Source: Candidatus Poribacteria bacterium
GTDB lineage: Bacteria > Poribacteria > WGA-4E > WGA-3G
Length of the DNA: 64,000 nucleotides
NCBI GenBank assembly: GCA_022820835.1
Contig: JAJEET010000085.1
Span: forward strand, 1 to 64,000
Direction of reading: 5' to 3'
The position numbers and the translations under genes are program-made. Below are positions 1 to 7,650 of this stretch, piece after piece; position 1 is the stretch's first letter; the number at the start of each line of letters is the position of its first letter. The notes beneath the pieces were generated by a model. The model saw nothing but the letters and a program-made list of their open reading frames with translations, did no database searches and had not been told where the DNA came from.

Positions 1-132
1 TTCATTGTGGTGTCCGACGTGTGTAGACTCACACTGCGGACATTCGGGGGATCCTTGCCATCTGATACGCTCCAAATATGCGATACACGCCTCTTGCGTC
101 GGGAATGTCTCCATGATTTTGACCAAATCCAT
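1..132 (-). CDS. IS1595-type transposase, N-terminal part (cut by window edge)
   Basis: The complement of the first 132 bases reads MDLVKIMETFPTQ, then a segment containing YLERIRW and a CPQC zinc-ribbon half. This is the typical N-terminus of IS1595-family DDE transposases: a short helical lead-in, then a zinc ribbon starting just after an 'RW' pair. Only 44 residues are inside the window; the second CxxC and the catalytic domain would lie to the left. ATG at 132 is chosen because it gives the usual family N-terminus and has AGAGG 11 nt upstream; the frame stays open further upstream without an obvious better start. A minus-strand promoter lies at 276-304. Family assignment rests on a short stretch, so moderate confidence. 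Confidence 0.65.
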   Translation of the reverse strand, partial: MDLVKIMETFPTQEACIAYLERIRWQGSPECPQCESTHVGHHNE

Positions 133-240
133 CAGAAAATGTGCCTCTATGATTTTAGGGGTTGCCTTTTTCTGATAGTTTCTGATACAATAATTAAATA
201 AGCGTAAACCAGAAAAAGCAACCCGCTTTTTTGGGTTCAG

Positions 241-269
241 ATAGGGGGCTACCAACCCCCTATTTTTTT
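241..269 (+). terminator. Rho-independent terminator facing away from the transposase
   Basis: ATAGGGGG, loop CTACCAA, CCCCCTAT, then a run of seven T. The T-run is on the plus strand, so it would stop transcripts entering antisense to the transposase. In the transposase mRNA the same palindrome forms a leader hairpin without a T-run. Confidence 0.75.
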
Positions 270-275
270 ACCTAT

Positions 276-304
276 ATTGTATCACATAAACCCTTTATTT
301 ACAA
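276..304 (-). promoter_or_regulatory. Sigma-70-type promoter for the transposase
   Basis: On the minus strand TTGTAA (299-304), 17 nt, TACAAT (276-281), about 145 nt upstream of the transposase ATG. An AAACCCTT/AAGGGTTT inverted repeat (288-310) lies within the spacer and -35. Confidence 0.5.
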
Positions 305-376
305 GGGTTTATAGCGTTTTTAACAACTTTTTGCAAGTCCAAAACGACTAATCCCGTAAACTTTTAGAAATGGTAT

Positions 377-416
377 AAAAAAAAAGTATAGCACAAAAAA
401 AACGCACCGGCTATAC
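377..416 (-). terminator. Rho-independent terminator of the Ig-like repeat protein gene
   Basis: On the minus strand GTATAGC (410-416), an 18-nt loop, GCTATAC (386-392), followed by nine T. It lies about 40 nt after the stop codon at 453. Confidence 0.7.
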
Positions 417-452
417 AAAGATAACAGGCGCGTTTACAGAGACGTTTAAAGA

Positions 453-1973
453 CTACCAACTACCACCAGAGGGAGTTACATACACCGTATGAGTCGCCTC
501 ATACGCCACATTATCCGAATAGTTGTAGATATACGCCGTGATCGTATAATAACCAAATGCCCAACTATCAAACGTATACGTAAATGACGCAGACGTCGAG
601 GAACTACCACCCGTGTCCGTCTCAAGAGATGAACCGCTATTCAAGTCACCAGGAGCAGAAACATACCAATAAACACTGCTAAATGGCGTATCCGTCATCA
701 AATCTAACGTGACACTATTACCCGAGGCCGCTGTAGACGGACCCGAAAGACTACCATACGGCGGAGGCGTATAAGACGGAGGCGACGAAGACGGAGTGGA
801 CGAAGACGGAGAACTGCTGTCATCAGAACTGCTGCTCCCGGAACCGCCAGAGACACTTACCGTATGAGACACCTCGTACGTGGAACTATCCGAGTAGTTG
901 TAGATATACGCCGTGATCTTGTAGTCTCCTGATGTCGCATCACTCCCAAATGTATACGTAAATGACTCCGTCGTCGATGAACTACTGCCGTAGTCCATAT
1001 CGACATATGAACCTAAACCCGATTCACCAGGAGCCGCAACATACCAATACACTTGGCTAAACGCAGTGGTCGTCGACAAGCCTATCGCGATACTATTACC
1101 CGCTAACGCTGAGGTGTGTCCCGAAAGACGACCCGACGGGCTCGCACGGCTCGAACTGCTACTGCTACCACCCGAACCGCTACCGCCAGCATTCGCAGAG
1201 AAATGCTTTTTCGTCTCCCCTTCCATGCCCGTATCCGCACTCGATGACGGCACCTGGTTACCTATCCCCTGACCCGCGTTGTTTTGCGCTGAACCCGACG
1301 CGGAAGCATACGGCGAAAACATCGCAACGATATCAGCATCCGACACGCCGACACGCTTCTGTTTCACCGTCGAGGCAGAATCACCAAAATTAAGGTCTCG
1401 GTCTTTTCCAAATAAATGCCATCCAAAAGCATCAAATCCCTTTTCGAGAAGGACGCCGTGTCGTTCGATGCCGGTATAGAGCAGATCGCTATTGACACCC
1501 GGTAGCCGAAGGGTATAGGCGGCCTTGTTCTTATTCCCAGATTTAGCTTGATATTTATCAAGATCACTTGTCGACAAGGTATCGGGGATACCACTATCGG
1601 CGATACTTTCATAGGAACTCGCAAGGAAAGCACTCGCACCCGTGTCCGCTGTGCCTTTGATTTGTGCAACGCCCACAAAACTACCATTAATGTTACACGA
1701 TATCGACACGGAACTGCTAACCGTCGATTTCGCCTGCGATTCGGAAACATCGTAAATCCGTTTCTCAGCAGAGACCATTATATCACCGTCGCGGGTCGTC
1801 GCATCACCGTCACCCTGCCACCACGGATGCCCACTTGTAACTTCAACACTCTCATTTTCTCTCTGAACCGTGTGCTCATAGAGAAGTCTTTCAGCAAAAA
1901 GGCTGCCTGTCAAGCAGAACGTCAGCAGCCCTATGATCGTCAGAATAGAAAAAATCTGTTTCGTTGTTTTAAT
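453..1973 (-). CDS. Secreted protein with two C-terminal Ig-like repeats; probable ATT start
   Basis: Unrecognised secreted protein, 506 aa if started at ATT 1973. The frame has no ATG, GTG or TTG between the preceding stop and a TTG at 1913, yet those 20 codons read as an export signal: basic MKTTKQ, a hydrophobic core FSILTIIGLLTF, then GSLFAE. Starting at TTG 1913 would destroy that signal. The ATT overlaps the stop of the upstream gene (AATTAA), so translational coupling is plausible; AAGGA abuts the ATT. After a unique region (about 28-260) come a Ser/Gly linker and two related repeats of about 95 aa (about 280-375 and 404-501), both with VYWYV..PG, SFTYTF and ITAYIYNYSD, joined by a Ser/Pro linker. 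The repeats look like Ig-like beta sandwiches. Cell-surface or exported role is inferred. Confidence 0.7.
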   Translation of the reverse strand: MKTTKQIFSILTIIGLLTFCLTGSLFAERLLYEHTVQRENESVEVTSGHPWWQGDGDATTRDGDIMVSAEKRIYDVSESQAKSTVSSSVSISCNINGSFVGVAQIKGTADTGASAFLASSYESIADSGIPDTLSTSDLDKYQAKSGNKNKAAYTLRLPGVNSDLLYTGIERHGVLLEKGFDAFGWHLFGKDRDLNFGDSASTVKQKRVGVSDADIVAMFSPYASASGSAQNNAGQGIGNQVPSSSADTGMEGETKKHFSANAGGSGSGGSSSSSSRASPSGRLSGHTSALAGNSIAIGLSTTTAFSQVYWYVAAPGESGLGSYVDMDYGSSSSTTESFTYTFGSDATSGDYKITAYIYNYSDSSTYEVSHTVSVSGGSGSSSSDDSSSPSSSTPSSSPPSYTPPPYGSLSGPSTAASGNSVTLDLMTDTPFSSVYWYVSAPGDLNSGSSLETDTGGSSSTSASFTYTFDSWAFGYYTITAYIYNYSDNVAYEATHTVYVTPSGGSW

Positions 1974-2916
1974 TCCTTATATTGTAGGGTTGGTAATCCA
2001 CAGGTTGTAAAGTATATGGGTTGATATGGAAGTTCCACCAGCCGAGACGTTCGAGCTCCTCATCAGAGGTCTCCTCAGGATAAATCACCACCGTCGCTTT
2101 CGGGTTCAATGTCCGAGAGAACGTCGTCGTCCGCTCAACACCCTCCAGAGTCGTCCATTTAAACTCGTAGGTGGTGTCGTCTCTCACATAAAAGGCGCGA
2201 CCATCGTGCATGATATGCTCGTTCCAATTCGGACTATCTTCCCCCATCGCAATTAATCGGGCACTGAACAAGAGATTCTTTTCATCTTCGCTGGAGTCGC
2301 CGAAAACGATCTCCATAATTTCGGGGAACGCCCATATCTGTTCATACAGCCAATCCGAACGGTTGGAACTCAATGCAGCAAACGGGGTCCTGCCGAGGTC
2401 TTCCTCGGCATACGCACGATACATCTTCTCGTATTCAATGTACTGATGCCATATATCGCCAATCGGACGACCTGGGTTGTAGTCCCGGATAATCTCTCTG
2501 GCGACGCTTAATAATCGTTCTGCTTCATCGCGAGGTATCGGATGTGGTCCCTCCGAAAAAGTGTTATAGTACGGCACTTTCCATTCGTCTGGGAACTTCA
2601 GGTGTTCAGGGATATCATCCGGCACAGAGGACGGCGGTAAGGGGAGATGACCTTTCACCTGAACATCTGGAACTTGATTGGCGTAAGACTCATCTACGAC
2701 AAGTGGAAGTTTCTTACCCTCGGACGGGGTAGCCTGTGAGGTCTCACCGACAGGCACTTCAGCCACCTGCGGCTCAACTTCTACGGGTTTATAGACTTTC
2801 ACAGGTTCTTGCGTGGCGACCTTGCGTCCGTAATACAGTCCGCATCCCATCGCCAGCAGCAATACAAAGGCTAATACGCCTATTAAAAAACGGCTGGGAA
2901 AAATGTTAGCTAACAT
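1969..2916 (-). CDS. Membrane-anchored protein of unknown function
   Basis: 315 aa. ATG 2916 is preferred over GTG 2940, because AGGAGG lies 7 nt before the ATG and inside the longer frame. Residues 9-28 form one transmembrane segment (FLIGVLAFVLLLAMGCGL) followed by YYGRK, then a Pro/Val/Glu-rich linker to about residue 85 and a soluble domain rich in aromatic and acidic residues. The mature part should face the periplasm. The GCG within the segment is not a clear lipobox. The 3' end overlaps the possible ATT start of the next gene by 5 nt. I do not recognise the family. Confidence 0.75.
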   Translation of the reverse strand: MLANIFPSRFLIGVLAFVLLLAMGCGLYYGRKVATQEPVKVYKPVEVEPQVAEVPVGETSQATPSEGKKLPLVVDESYANQVPDVQVKGHLPLPPSSVPDDIPEHLKFPDEWKVPYYNTFSEGPHPIPRDEAERLLSVAREIIRDYNPGRPIGDIWHQYIEYEKMYRAYAEEDLGRTPFAALSSNRSDWLYEQIWAFPEIMEIVFGDSSEDEKNLLFSARLIAMGEDSPNWNEHIMHDGRAFYVRDDTTYEFKWTTLEGVERTTTFSRTLNPKATVVIYPEETSDEELERLGWWNFHINPYTLQPVDYQPYNIRN

Positions 2917-2936
2917 CAGGATTCCTCCTGTTATTT

Positions 2937-3050
2937 TCACCGATACACGTCTGCATCGGGGATTCTCATTCCATCACTGTCGCGGGGTACCCCGCACGCG
3001 CTAACGCGCCTATGATGACGGAACGTTAGCCTTCCTTTCGGCATCAACAT
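2937..3050 (-). CDS. Possible 37-aa leader peptide or small protein
   Basis: ATG 3050 has AAGGAG 6 nt upstream and opens a 37-codon frame (starting MLMPKGRLTFRHH) that ends 21 nt before the ATG of the membrane-anchored protein. It is Arg-rich with no export signal. The underlying DNA is rich in self-complementary stretches: GCGGGG/CCCCGC at about 2981-2994, CCGAT/ATCGG at 2940-2959 and TGATG/CATCA near 3015-3045. It may therefore be a structured leader with a translated uORF. No homology is claimed. Confidence 0.3.
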   Translation of the reverse strand: MLMPKGRLTFRHHRRVSACGVPRDSDGMRIPDADVYR

Positions 3051-3400
3051 AAATCGCTCCTTATGGCTCGAAAAAAACTTGTGGGGTATTGCCATCAAGC
3101 AAGAAAAAAAAGAAAGGTCAGGCAATCCGTCCCCAGAGAGGCTGGTCTCTATTCTGACACAGAAAACGTGCAATCTGCTATATAAATTATACACCGAATT
3201 CACAAAAATGTGTGAAAGAAAGTTTTTGACATTCAACTACAGTTTCTATCCAAACATTAGGGTTTGGGTGAATTCGCTCGTTTTGATCGGCATCTGTTTT
3301 CAACAGTGTTGATGCAAATAAAGTATCTCTTTCGCTAATTGAAAGGTTGTCACGCGATTCGATAGCCAAGTGTCTTATCCTTCTTTCTGAATTTCTAATC
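3051..3400. other. Gene-free stretch with a possible minus-strand promoter
   Basis: No convincing gene. A minus-strand TATAAT at 3186-3191 could be the -10 of the downstream genes; no good -35 is seen at 17 nt. GGGG..GATTGCC (about 3122-3136) can pair with GGCAAT.CCCC (about 3087-3098), giving a leader hairpin. A plus-strand TTGACATTC with TAC and TTTCTAT downstream (about 3225-3250) resembles a segment at 5779-5803. Confidence 0.35.
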
Positions 3401-3706
3401 TCAACCTGTAGGGATGACTGTTCCGATGAGACGATAAGTAGGTTTTGGGCGCGGTGGTTTCCAACCTAACGGACGGAACAGGTTGCTGACTATGATGGTG
3501 CGGTAGTAAGTTTCGGAAACATCAAGGACTGCGGACGGGGTTTGCTGAACGCGACGCGGTTCAGCCGCTGTTCTCGCCTTGACAGGCTCAGGGAGCAGAG
3601 GCGAGGGCGACAGAACATGCTCCACAACCACAATCGCCAAGAAAACGAACACGCCCGCTATAGAAAGATAACGGGCGCGTCGGTGTTCTGATGAAGACTT
3701 ATTCAT
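3401..3706 (-). CDS. Short GspC/PulC-like inner-membrane protein, possibly truncated
   Basis: 101 aa: a basic N-terminus, one transmembrane helix (about 13-30), a Pro-rich linker, then a segment with IVSNLFRPLGW, Pro residues and YRLIGTVIP. This pattern (short strand with NLF, Pro-rich turn, then RL.GT) resembles the first strands of the homology-region domain of type II secretion GspC or pilus PilP proteins. Such domains normally continue for 40-60 more residues, but here a stop follows at once. I see no convincing continuation in the other frames. The start overlaps the end of the upstream gene by 8 nt, so the pair is probably translationally coupled. Confidence 0.6.
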   Translation of the reverse strand: MNKSSSEHRRARYLSIAGVFVFLAIVVVEHVLSPSPLLPEPVKARTAAEPRRVQQTPSAVLDVSETYYRTIIVSNLFRPLGWKPPRPKPTYRLIGTVIPTG

Positions 3707-4928
3707 CGTTGTGTTCTAATGGGTTGATCACCGCATCGATAAAATCCGAATCCCATGTTTCTGAAAGTCTTTCTCGGAGAATCCGCAGCGTCTCGACTCT
3801 GTTCTCTTTTGGAACAGATTGCAGCACATCGTCTATACGGGTGACGTATTCAGATTGTAGCCGTTGACGGCGCTGCTTGAAAATGTGACGCGCTTCTTCT
3901 GGAAGCCTCTCAACAAACGATGCCTCAAGGGTAAAAACATCTTCATAGGAGTCTCGCAGGGGGGCTTCCCAGCGTGAAATATCTTCGGAGATCATCAAAG
4001 CAAAATCGTCGGCGTTGAAAGGAGTCTCCTCTATTAACTGCGAAGAATCCTCAAGGAACGGCGGGAGTTGCGATGGTTCGAGACCCTCGCCAGAATGAGC
4101 CGCCTCATCTGCGACCGTTGGCGACTCCAAATCTGGCATGTCATCAAAGGTATCAAAGTCACTATCGGGGAAGGTCTTAAAATCATCTTCGGGTGTTGCA
4201 CCCGCTTCGGTCGGGACCTCTGAAGTTTCTGAGAGCATCGCATCGATCTTTTTTTGTTCCGCAGCACGCCACGCCTTATCTTCTGCCCGCTTCTTCTGAT
4301 ACTCGGCTTCCTGACGTTCACGCTCGGCTCTTTCGCGTTCGCGCGCGGGGCGACCTTCACCCTCGATAATAAGTTGCCGCCATTTTTCGCGGTTCGCTTG
4401 TTTCTCTGGATCGTTTGCTCTTGATTCCCTCGTGTCCGCGATGATTTGCTCAATCGTTTCATCGTCCCAGATACCCTCTGCGCGCATCTCCGCACGATTT
4501 CGATCATCCCTCTGTTTATCACGCGCTGCCAACCAATCATAAAACTCGTCGGATGTCACCTCTTTTGGACTTTTGGCGGCAAACCCCGTATACTCCATAG
4601 GTCCAAGTGGCGAAGGACGGTAAGGCTGACCGGTTGATGCCAAGTAGTCGCGCCAATGATCCGGGTTCTTCTGAATCCTAATCAAGGCTTTCACTGCGTT
4701 CGTGCTTGCCGCATCGACTTCGTCTTGCCACATGGCAAGTTCTTCATCAGTCATGCTATCACTCTCTTTGTCATATTTGACAAACAGTTTGCCGAGATGC
4801 TTTTCATAGGTGATGTAGGTTTCTATCGCTTCAGCGTTTGAGGAAAAGAAACCTTGCGAAAATGCAAAAAGAATCGCAACGATTGCCACAACTGATACGA
4901 TGCCTATTGTTAACATCGGCTTTTTCAT
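3699..4928 (-). CDS. Membrane-anchored protein with charged coiled-coil segment
   Basis: 409 aa. Residues 7-27 form an N-terminal signal anchor. The rest is highly charged: a helical region to about 190, a strongly Arg/Glu-rich coiled coil (about 190-235: RERERAERERQEAEYQ type), an acidic Asp/Pro linker (about 245-300) and a C-terminal helical region. It was not recognised as a named family. It lies 15 nt downstream of the coiled-coil gene at 4944 and overlaps the GspC-like gene, so the three are likely one operon. A role as an envelope scaffold or secretion accessory protein is only a guess. Confidence 0.75.
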   Translation of the reverse strand: MKKPMLTIGIVSVVAIVAILFAFSQGFFSSNAEAIETYITYEKHLGKLFVKYDKESDSMTDEELAMWQDEVDAASTNAVKALIRIQKNPDHWRDYLASTGQPYRPSPLGPMEYTGFAAKSPKEVTSDEFYDWLAARDKQRDDRNRAEMRAEGIWDDETIEQIIADTRESRANDPEKQANREKWRQLIIEGEGRPARERERAERERQEAEYQKKRAEDKAWRAAEQKKIDAMLSETSEVPTEAGATPEDDFKTFPDSDFDTFDDMPDLESPTVADEAAHSGEGLEPSQLPPFLEDSSQLIEETPFNADDFALMISEDISRWEAPLRDSYEDVFTLEASFVERLPEEARHIFKQRRQRLQSEYVTRIDDVLQSVPKENRVETLRILRERLSETWDSDFIDAVINPLEHNDE

Positions 4929-4943
4929 GAGAATCAGACCTCC

Positions 4944-5723
4944 TTATTTCTGATCTTTGGGATCGCCTTGCTTTTCCTTCTCCTTATACTCTTTTTGTGT
5001 CTTGTCAACATCTGCTTGGACAGTTTTACGTCGCTCGTCTTCCGCCTTTATCTCTGCATTCTTCTTGGTAATCGCGCGACTTAACTCGCCCGTAGAACCT
5101 TCCAATACGGAGATTCTTGACTGTATCCTCGCAAGTGCCCCTCTTAAATCGTCAAGAGCACCCTCATACCAAAGACTTTTTAAAGCACGCCAGCTGCTAT
5201 TGAGAATCTTGTTGGCATCCTTAAGGTCTTGTTTCGCACTCTCAAGAGAGGATTTTAGCATTGAGATATGGTGTTCTAACGCTTCGCGTTCCGAAACCTC
5301 ATAAGGTGAGAGCATGGCCAGTGAGGCTTTAGCTTGCTTAATCTCGCTCTTCAAACTGCTAATGCGGGATTCGGCGTTACTTTTTTTCGATTCCGCTGCG
5401 GCCTCCTCCGCATTCAGCTTGTCAAGTTTTTTCTCAACTTCTCTAATAGCTTCCTCCAGGCTTTCCCTTTCGGGATACAACTCATATTTCAATTCATCAT
5501 TCATCCTTGCAATAGCATCTTGCATTTCCTGAATGTCAGCTGTGAGGATACTTATAAGAAGATCTATTGCTTCTAAAGCATCTAACAGGGTTGTTAAAGT
5601 AATCCACACCGCTAAAAGATAGTTAGGCTTGTCTTTTGAATGACTTATTGGCACTGCGACGACGGAAAATAACATCACGCACAATAACAAGCACGCGAGG
5701 ATCCGGTGGGTTCTATTTATCAT
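4944..5723 (-). CDS. Exported coiled-coil protein
   Basis: 259 aa from ATG 5723. A longer frame starts at ATG 5741, but that codon overlaps the TATAAT of a good promoter and has no leader; ATG 5723 has AGGA 9 nt upstream. The N-terminus is a signal peptide (basic NRTHR, core ILACLLLCVMLFSVVAV, then SHS). Residues from about 60 to the end are almost continuous heptad-like helix rich in Glu, Lys, Ala and Leu, ending in a very Lys/Glu/Asp-rich tail. Function unknown; a periplasmic coiled coil, perhaps working with the next gene. Confidence 0.75.
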   Translation of the reverse strand: MINRTHRILACLLLCVMLFSVVAVPISHSKDKPNYLLAVWITLTTLLDALEAIDLLISILTADIQEMQDAIARMNDELKYELYPERESLEEAIREVEKKLDKLNAEEAAAESKKSNAESRISSLKSEIKQAKASLAMLSPYEVSEREALEHHISMLKSSLESAKQDLKDANKILNSSWRALKSLWYEGALDDLRGALARIQSRISVLEGSTGELSRAITKKNAEIKAEDERRKTVQADVDKTQKEYKEKEKQGDPKDQK

Positions 5724-5739
5724 TATTCTGTTTCCTATC

Positions 5740-5770
5740 ATTATATCAAATTTAAAAAAATAATTGTCAA
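5740..5770 (-). promoter_or_regulatory. Promoter of the coiled-coil operon
   Basis: Minus strand TTGACA (5765-5770) and TATAAT (5740-5745) with 19 nt between them. The -10 overlaps the upstream ATG at 5741, which decides the start of the downstream gene in favour of ATG 5723. Confidence 0.6.
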
Positions 5771-5808
5771 AGATTTTTTGACATTCGGATACAACTTCTA
5801 TAATTGAT

Positions 5809-5847
5809 TGCCGACACTTACTGAGCGTAAATTAATCTGTGTCGGCA
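5809..5847 (-). terminator. Hairpin after the sigma-factor gene
   Basis: TGCCGACAC (5809-5817) and GTGTCGGCA (5839-5847) form a perfect 9-bp stem with a 21-nt loop just past the stop codon at 5861. There is no T-run, so it may be an mRNA 3' stabiliser or a weak terminator. Confidence 0.4.
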
Positions 5848-5860
5848 TTGGGTTGAGAAA

Positions 5861-6655
5861 TTATCTCTCGTTATTCATCATTTCGGAAACGGGATCCGTG
5901 GGATTGTCCTGCGCGGCTTTCTTCCACTGTGCAATTACACGTTTCACTGTTTTCTGAATGGTAGAACGAGAGATGCCAATTGCTTTCACAATTTCCGATA
6001 GAGGTTGTTCATCCAAGTGCCGTTCCATGATTTTTCTGTCGTTCTCCTCCGGGAGACAGTCCATCAATTCTTCTAAATTGAGAGCGATGGGTATCAACCA
6101 CTCAAGAAGTCGTTCCCATCTTTTTTGAACTGCTTCAGCGGTTGGGCCTACGGTTTCTGCTATCTCTGCAATTTCAGCCCCCGCGAGTTTAAGTTCTAAG
6201 ACTTTTCGGTCTTTACCTTGGAGGAGACAGAGGAGTTGGCTCAACAGATATATGTTTGCCTCAGCTTGTTGGGCATCGGTTTCTGATAGAGATGTTGCGT
6301 AGTGTGCTTCCGCTTCGCTGATGGAAAGATTTTCAAGCGATTCAAGGGGTGTGTATCCCGTTTGCCTTCGCCTTTCCGCGTCTCTAATCTCATTCCGCGT
6401 TAAGTTTGTCGCGATCGTGAGCAACCACCCTAACAACTTTTCCGGTTCTCGGACTTGGTGCCTATTTTTCAAGGCTTTGATAAAGGTTTCCTGCACTATG
6501 TCCGCGGCCTCTACAGCGGGATCGATATGATCCCGCATCATTCCATTAACTTTGGCAAAGACGCGGTCGTGATACGTGTTGAAGAGTAGATCGCATGCCT
6601 TGTTTTCGTCGTTAATTTCTAAGAATTGCCGGTTTATAAGGACATTATTCTCCAC
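5861..6655 (-). CDS. ECF-type RNA polymerase sigma factor with two C-terminal HTH segments
   Basis: 264 aa. Region 2 lies at about 22-95 (NTYHDRVFAKVNGMM, ADIVQETFIKAL, LLGWLLTIATNLTRNEIRD). A first region-4-like HTH lies at about 140-175 (GKDRKVLELKLAGAEIAEIAE), followed by a second HTH at about 205-250 (DRKIMERHLDEQPLSEIVKAIGISRSTIQK). ECF factors usually have about 190 residues and one region 4, so the extra HTH is notable. The start is GTG 6655; AGGAGG lies 15 nt upstream and precedes a 7-codon mini-frame (MTDKGGE) overlapping the GTG, so re-initiation is possible. No anti-sigma gene is obvious, but the membrane-anchored genes downstream could hold one. Confidence 0.85.
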   Translation of the reverse strand: MENNVLINRQFLEINDENKACDLLFNTYHDRVFAKVNGMMRDHIDPAVEAADIVQETFIKALKNRHQVREPEKLLGWLLTIATNLTRNEIRDAERRRQTGYTPLESLENLSISEAEAHYATSLSETDAQQAEANIYLLSQLLCLLQGKDRKVLELKLAGAEIAEIAETVGPTAEAVQKRWERLLEWLIPIALNLEELMDCLPEENDRKIMERHLDEQPLSEIVKAIGISRSTIQKTVKRVIAQWKKAAQDNPTDPVSEMMNNER

Positions 6656-6680
6656 CTTTATCTGTCATAACCTCCTATGT

Positions 6681-6709
6681 AGGGCAATAGATTTGTAATT
6701 GATTGCCCT
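6681..6709. promoter_or_regulatory. Inverted repeat upstream of the sigma-factor gene
   Basis: AGGGCAAT (6681-6688) and ATTGCCCT (6702-6709), an 8-bp perfect inverted repeat with a 13-nt loop, ends about 26 nt before the GTG start. It could be an operator or a leader hairpin masking the ribosome site. Confidence 0.4.
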
Positions 6710-6953
6710 CATATATACATGACACCACATCGGGGTGGATTCCGACATTTTGGGTGATTTATTTTTTTTAATGTCTTTTTATAACGAATTAGGCGGTTTT
6801 GACCCGTAGCGCGTTCTGTTAGTTGAGGTTTTTCGGAAGAACCGAAGGTTCTGGTGTCACAAACTGGGAAGTTTGTGGTACAAAAGCGCGGCATGTGTAA
6901 GTCCTAAGGTAGTTAAAAAAAGGGGGATGTAAACTTTTTTTAGTGCTTTCTCG
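6710..6953. other. Gene-free spacer with REP-like hairpins
   Basis: No gene recognised. CACAAACT-GGGA-AGTTTGTG (6858-6877) followed by GGTACAA, and AGAACC-GAA-GGTTCT (about 6838-6852), are palindromes of the type repeated in other gaps of this window (30622, 12396). Confidence 0.4.
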
Positions 6954-6969
6954 TATAATATGTTATAAT
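6954..6969 (+). promoter_or_regulatory. Probable -10 region for the lipoprotein gene
   Basis: Two overlapping TATAAT boxes (6954-6959 and 6964-6969) in an AT-rich stretch 33-48 nt upstream of ATG 7002. No strong -35 is visible. Confidence 0.4.
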
Positions 6970-7001
6970 TGAGCAAGATTCACGGATAGGAGGAGAAACT
7001 G

Positions 7002-7619
7002 ATGAAGCTGCAATCTACTTTCCTGCTGTTGCTGCTTCTCGCAGTGATAGCGTTTGCCGGATGTTATACGCAACTCGGTTACCATGCGTCTTCAAACTTT
7101 GAAGATGGACACCGCTATAGAAGTGTGAGAGATGCTGACACGGCGCACACTTCCGAGGCAGAATCGGAAGAAGCCGAGCATGGATATAACACTGAGGCAG
7201 AATCAGAAGAAGTTGAACGAGCGCATGAAGATGCTGAGGAATCGGAGGGTTATTACGGGCGACGGAAACGTACTTCGCGTACTGTTTATGTTTATCCTGA
7301 TAGGTATCATACCTATTCGGTGCCTTATGGGTACGCATATCCGTCCTTTTTCTACCCTTACCATCCATTTTACGGGTACCGGTATTATTACGGATACCGC
7401 GCGCCGTATTATCGTTACTATGGCGGCTATTATCCGTACACGAACGTCTATCGGCGGTATCATAGCGGAAGTCGGTATGCCCCGCTTTCACGGCGGACGT
7501 ATAAAAAAAGCGATTTGCGACTCAAAAATCGACGTTCTCGCAGCTCGCGCAGCGTAACTTCGCCAAGATCGAGATCCGAGCAGCCGCGGCAACGCCTAAG
7601 GGATCGGAACAGAAAATAA
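7002..7619 (+). CDS. Tyr-rich lipoprotein
   Basis: 205 aa. The N-terminus has a lipoprotein signal peptide: MKLQS, a Leu-rich core and lipobox AFAGC, with Cys at residue 21. The mature part has an acidic Glu/Ser segment (about 45-85), then a Tyr-rich low-complexity region (about 90-155, many YY, PYY and GYR units) and an Arg/Ser-rich basic tail. GGAGGAG lies 8 nt upstream. The family is unrecognised; Tyr/Gly/Pro-rich lipoproteins of this sort are usually envelope structural proteins. It lies 31 nt upstream of the FadL-like gene and is probably cotranscribed with it. Confidence 0.8.
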   Translation: MKLQSTFLLLLLLAVIAFAGCYTQLGYHASSNFEDGHRYRSVRDADTAHTSEAESEEAEHGYNTEAESEEVERAHEDAEESEGYYGRRKRTSRTVYVYPDRYHTYSVPYGYAYPSFFYPYHPFYGYRYYYGYRAPYYRYYGGYYPYTNVYRRYHSGSRYAPLSRRTYKKSDLRLKNRRSRSSRSVTSPRSRSEQPRQRLRDRNRK

Positions 7620-7650
7620 AGGAAAAATTAAAAATGGAGGAATCGGAACG

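Noticed and set aside
1548..2024. 158-codon plus-strand frame over the Ig-like repeat protein gene
   Set aside because: It is antisense to a frame with a signal peptide and clear repeats and has no recognisable domain.
2980..3040. Integron attC-like site (GCTAACG..CGTTAGC)
   Set aside because: The core does not fit RYYYAAC/GTTRRRY, and no integrase or cassette structure is present.
7015..7557. Long frames on both strands over the Tyr-rich lipoprotein gene
   Set aside because: Low-complexity Tyr/Arg codons open all frames; only the frame with signal peptide, lipobox and ribosome site is credible.
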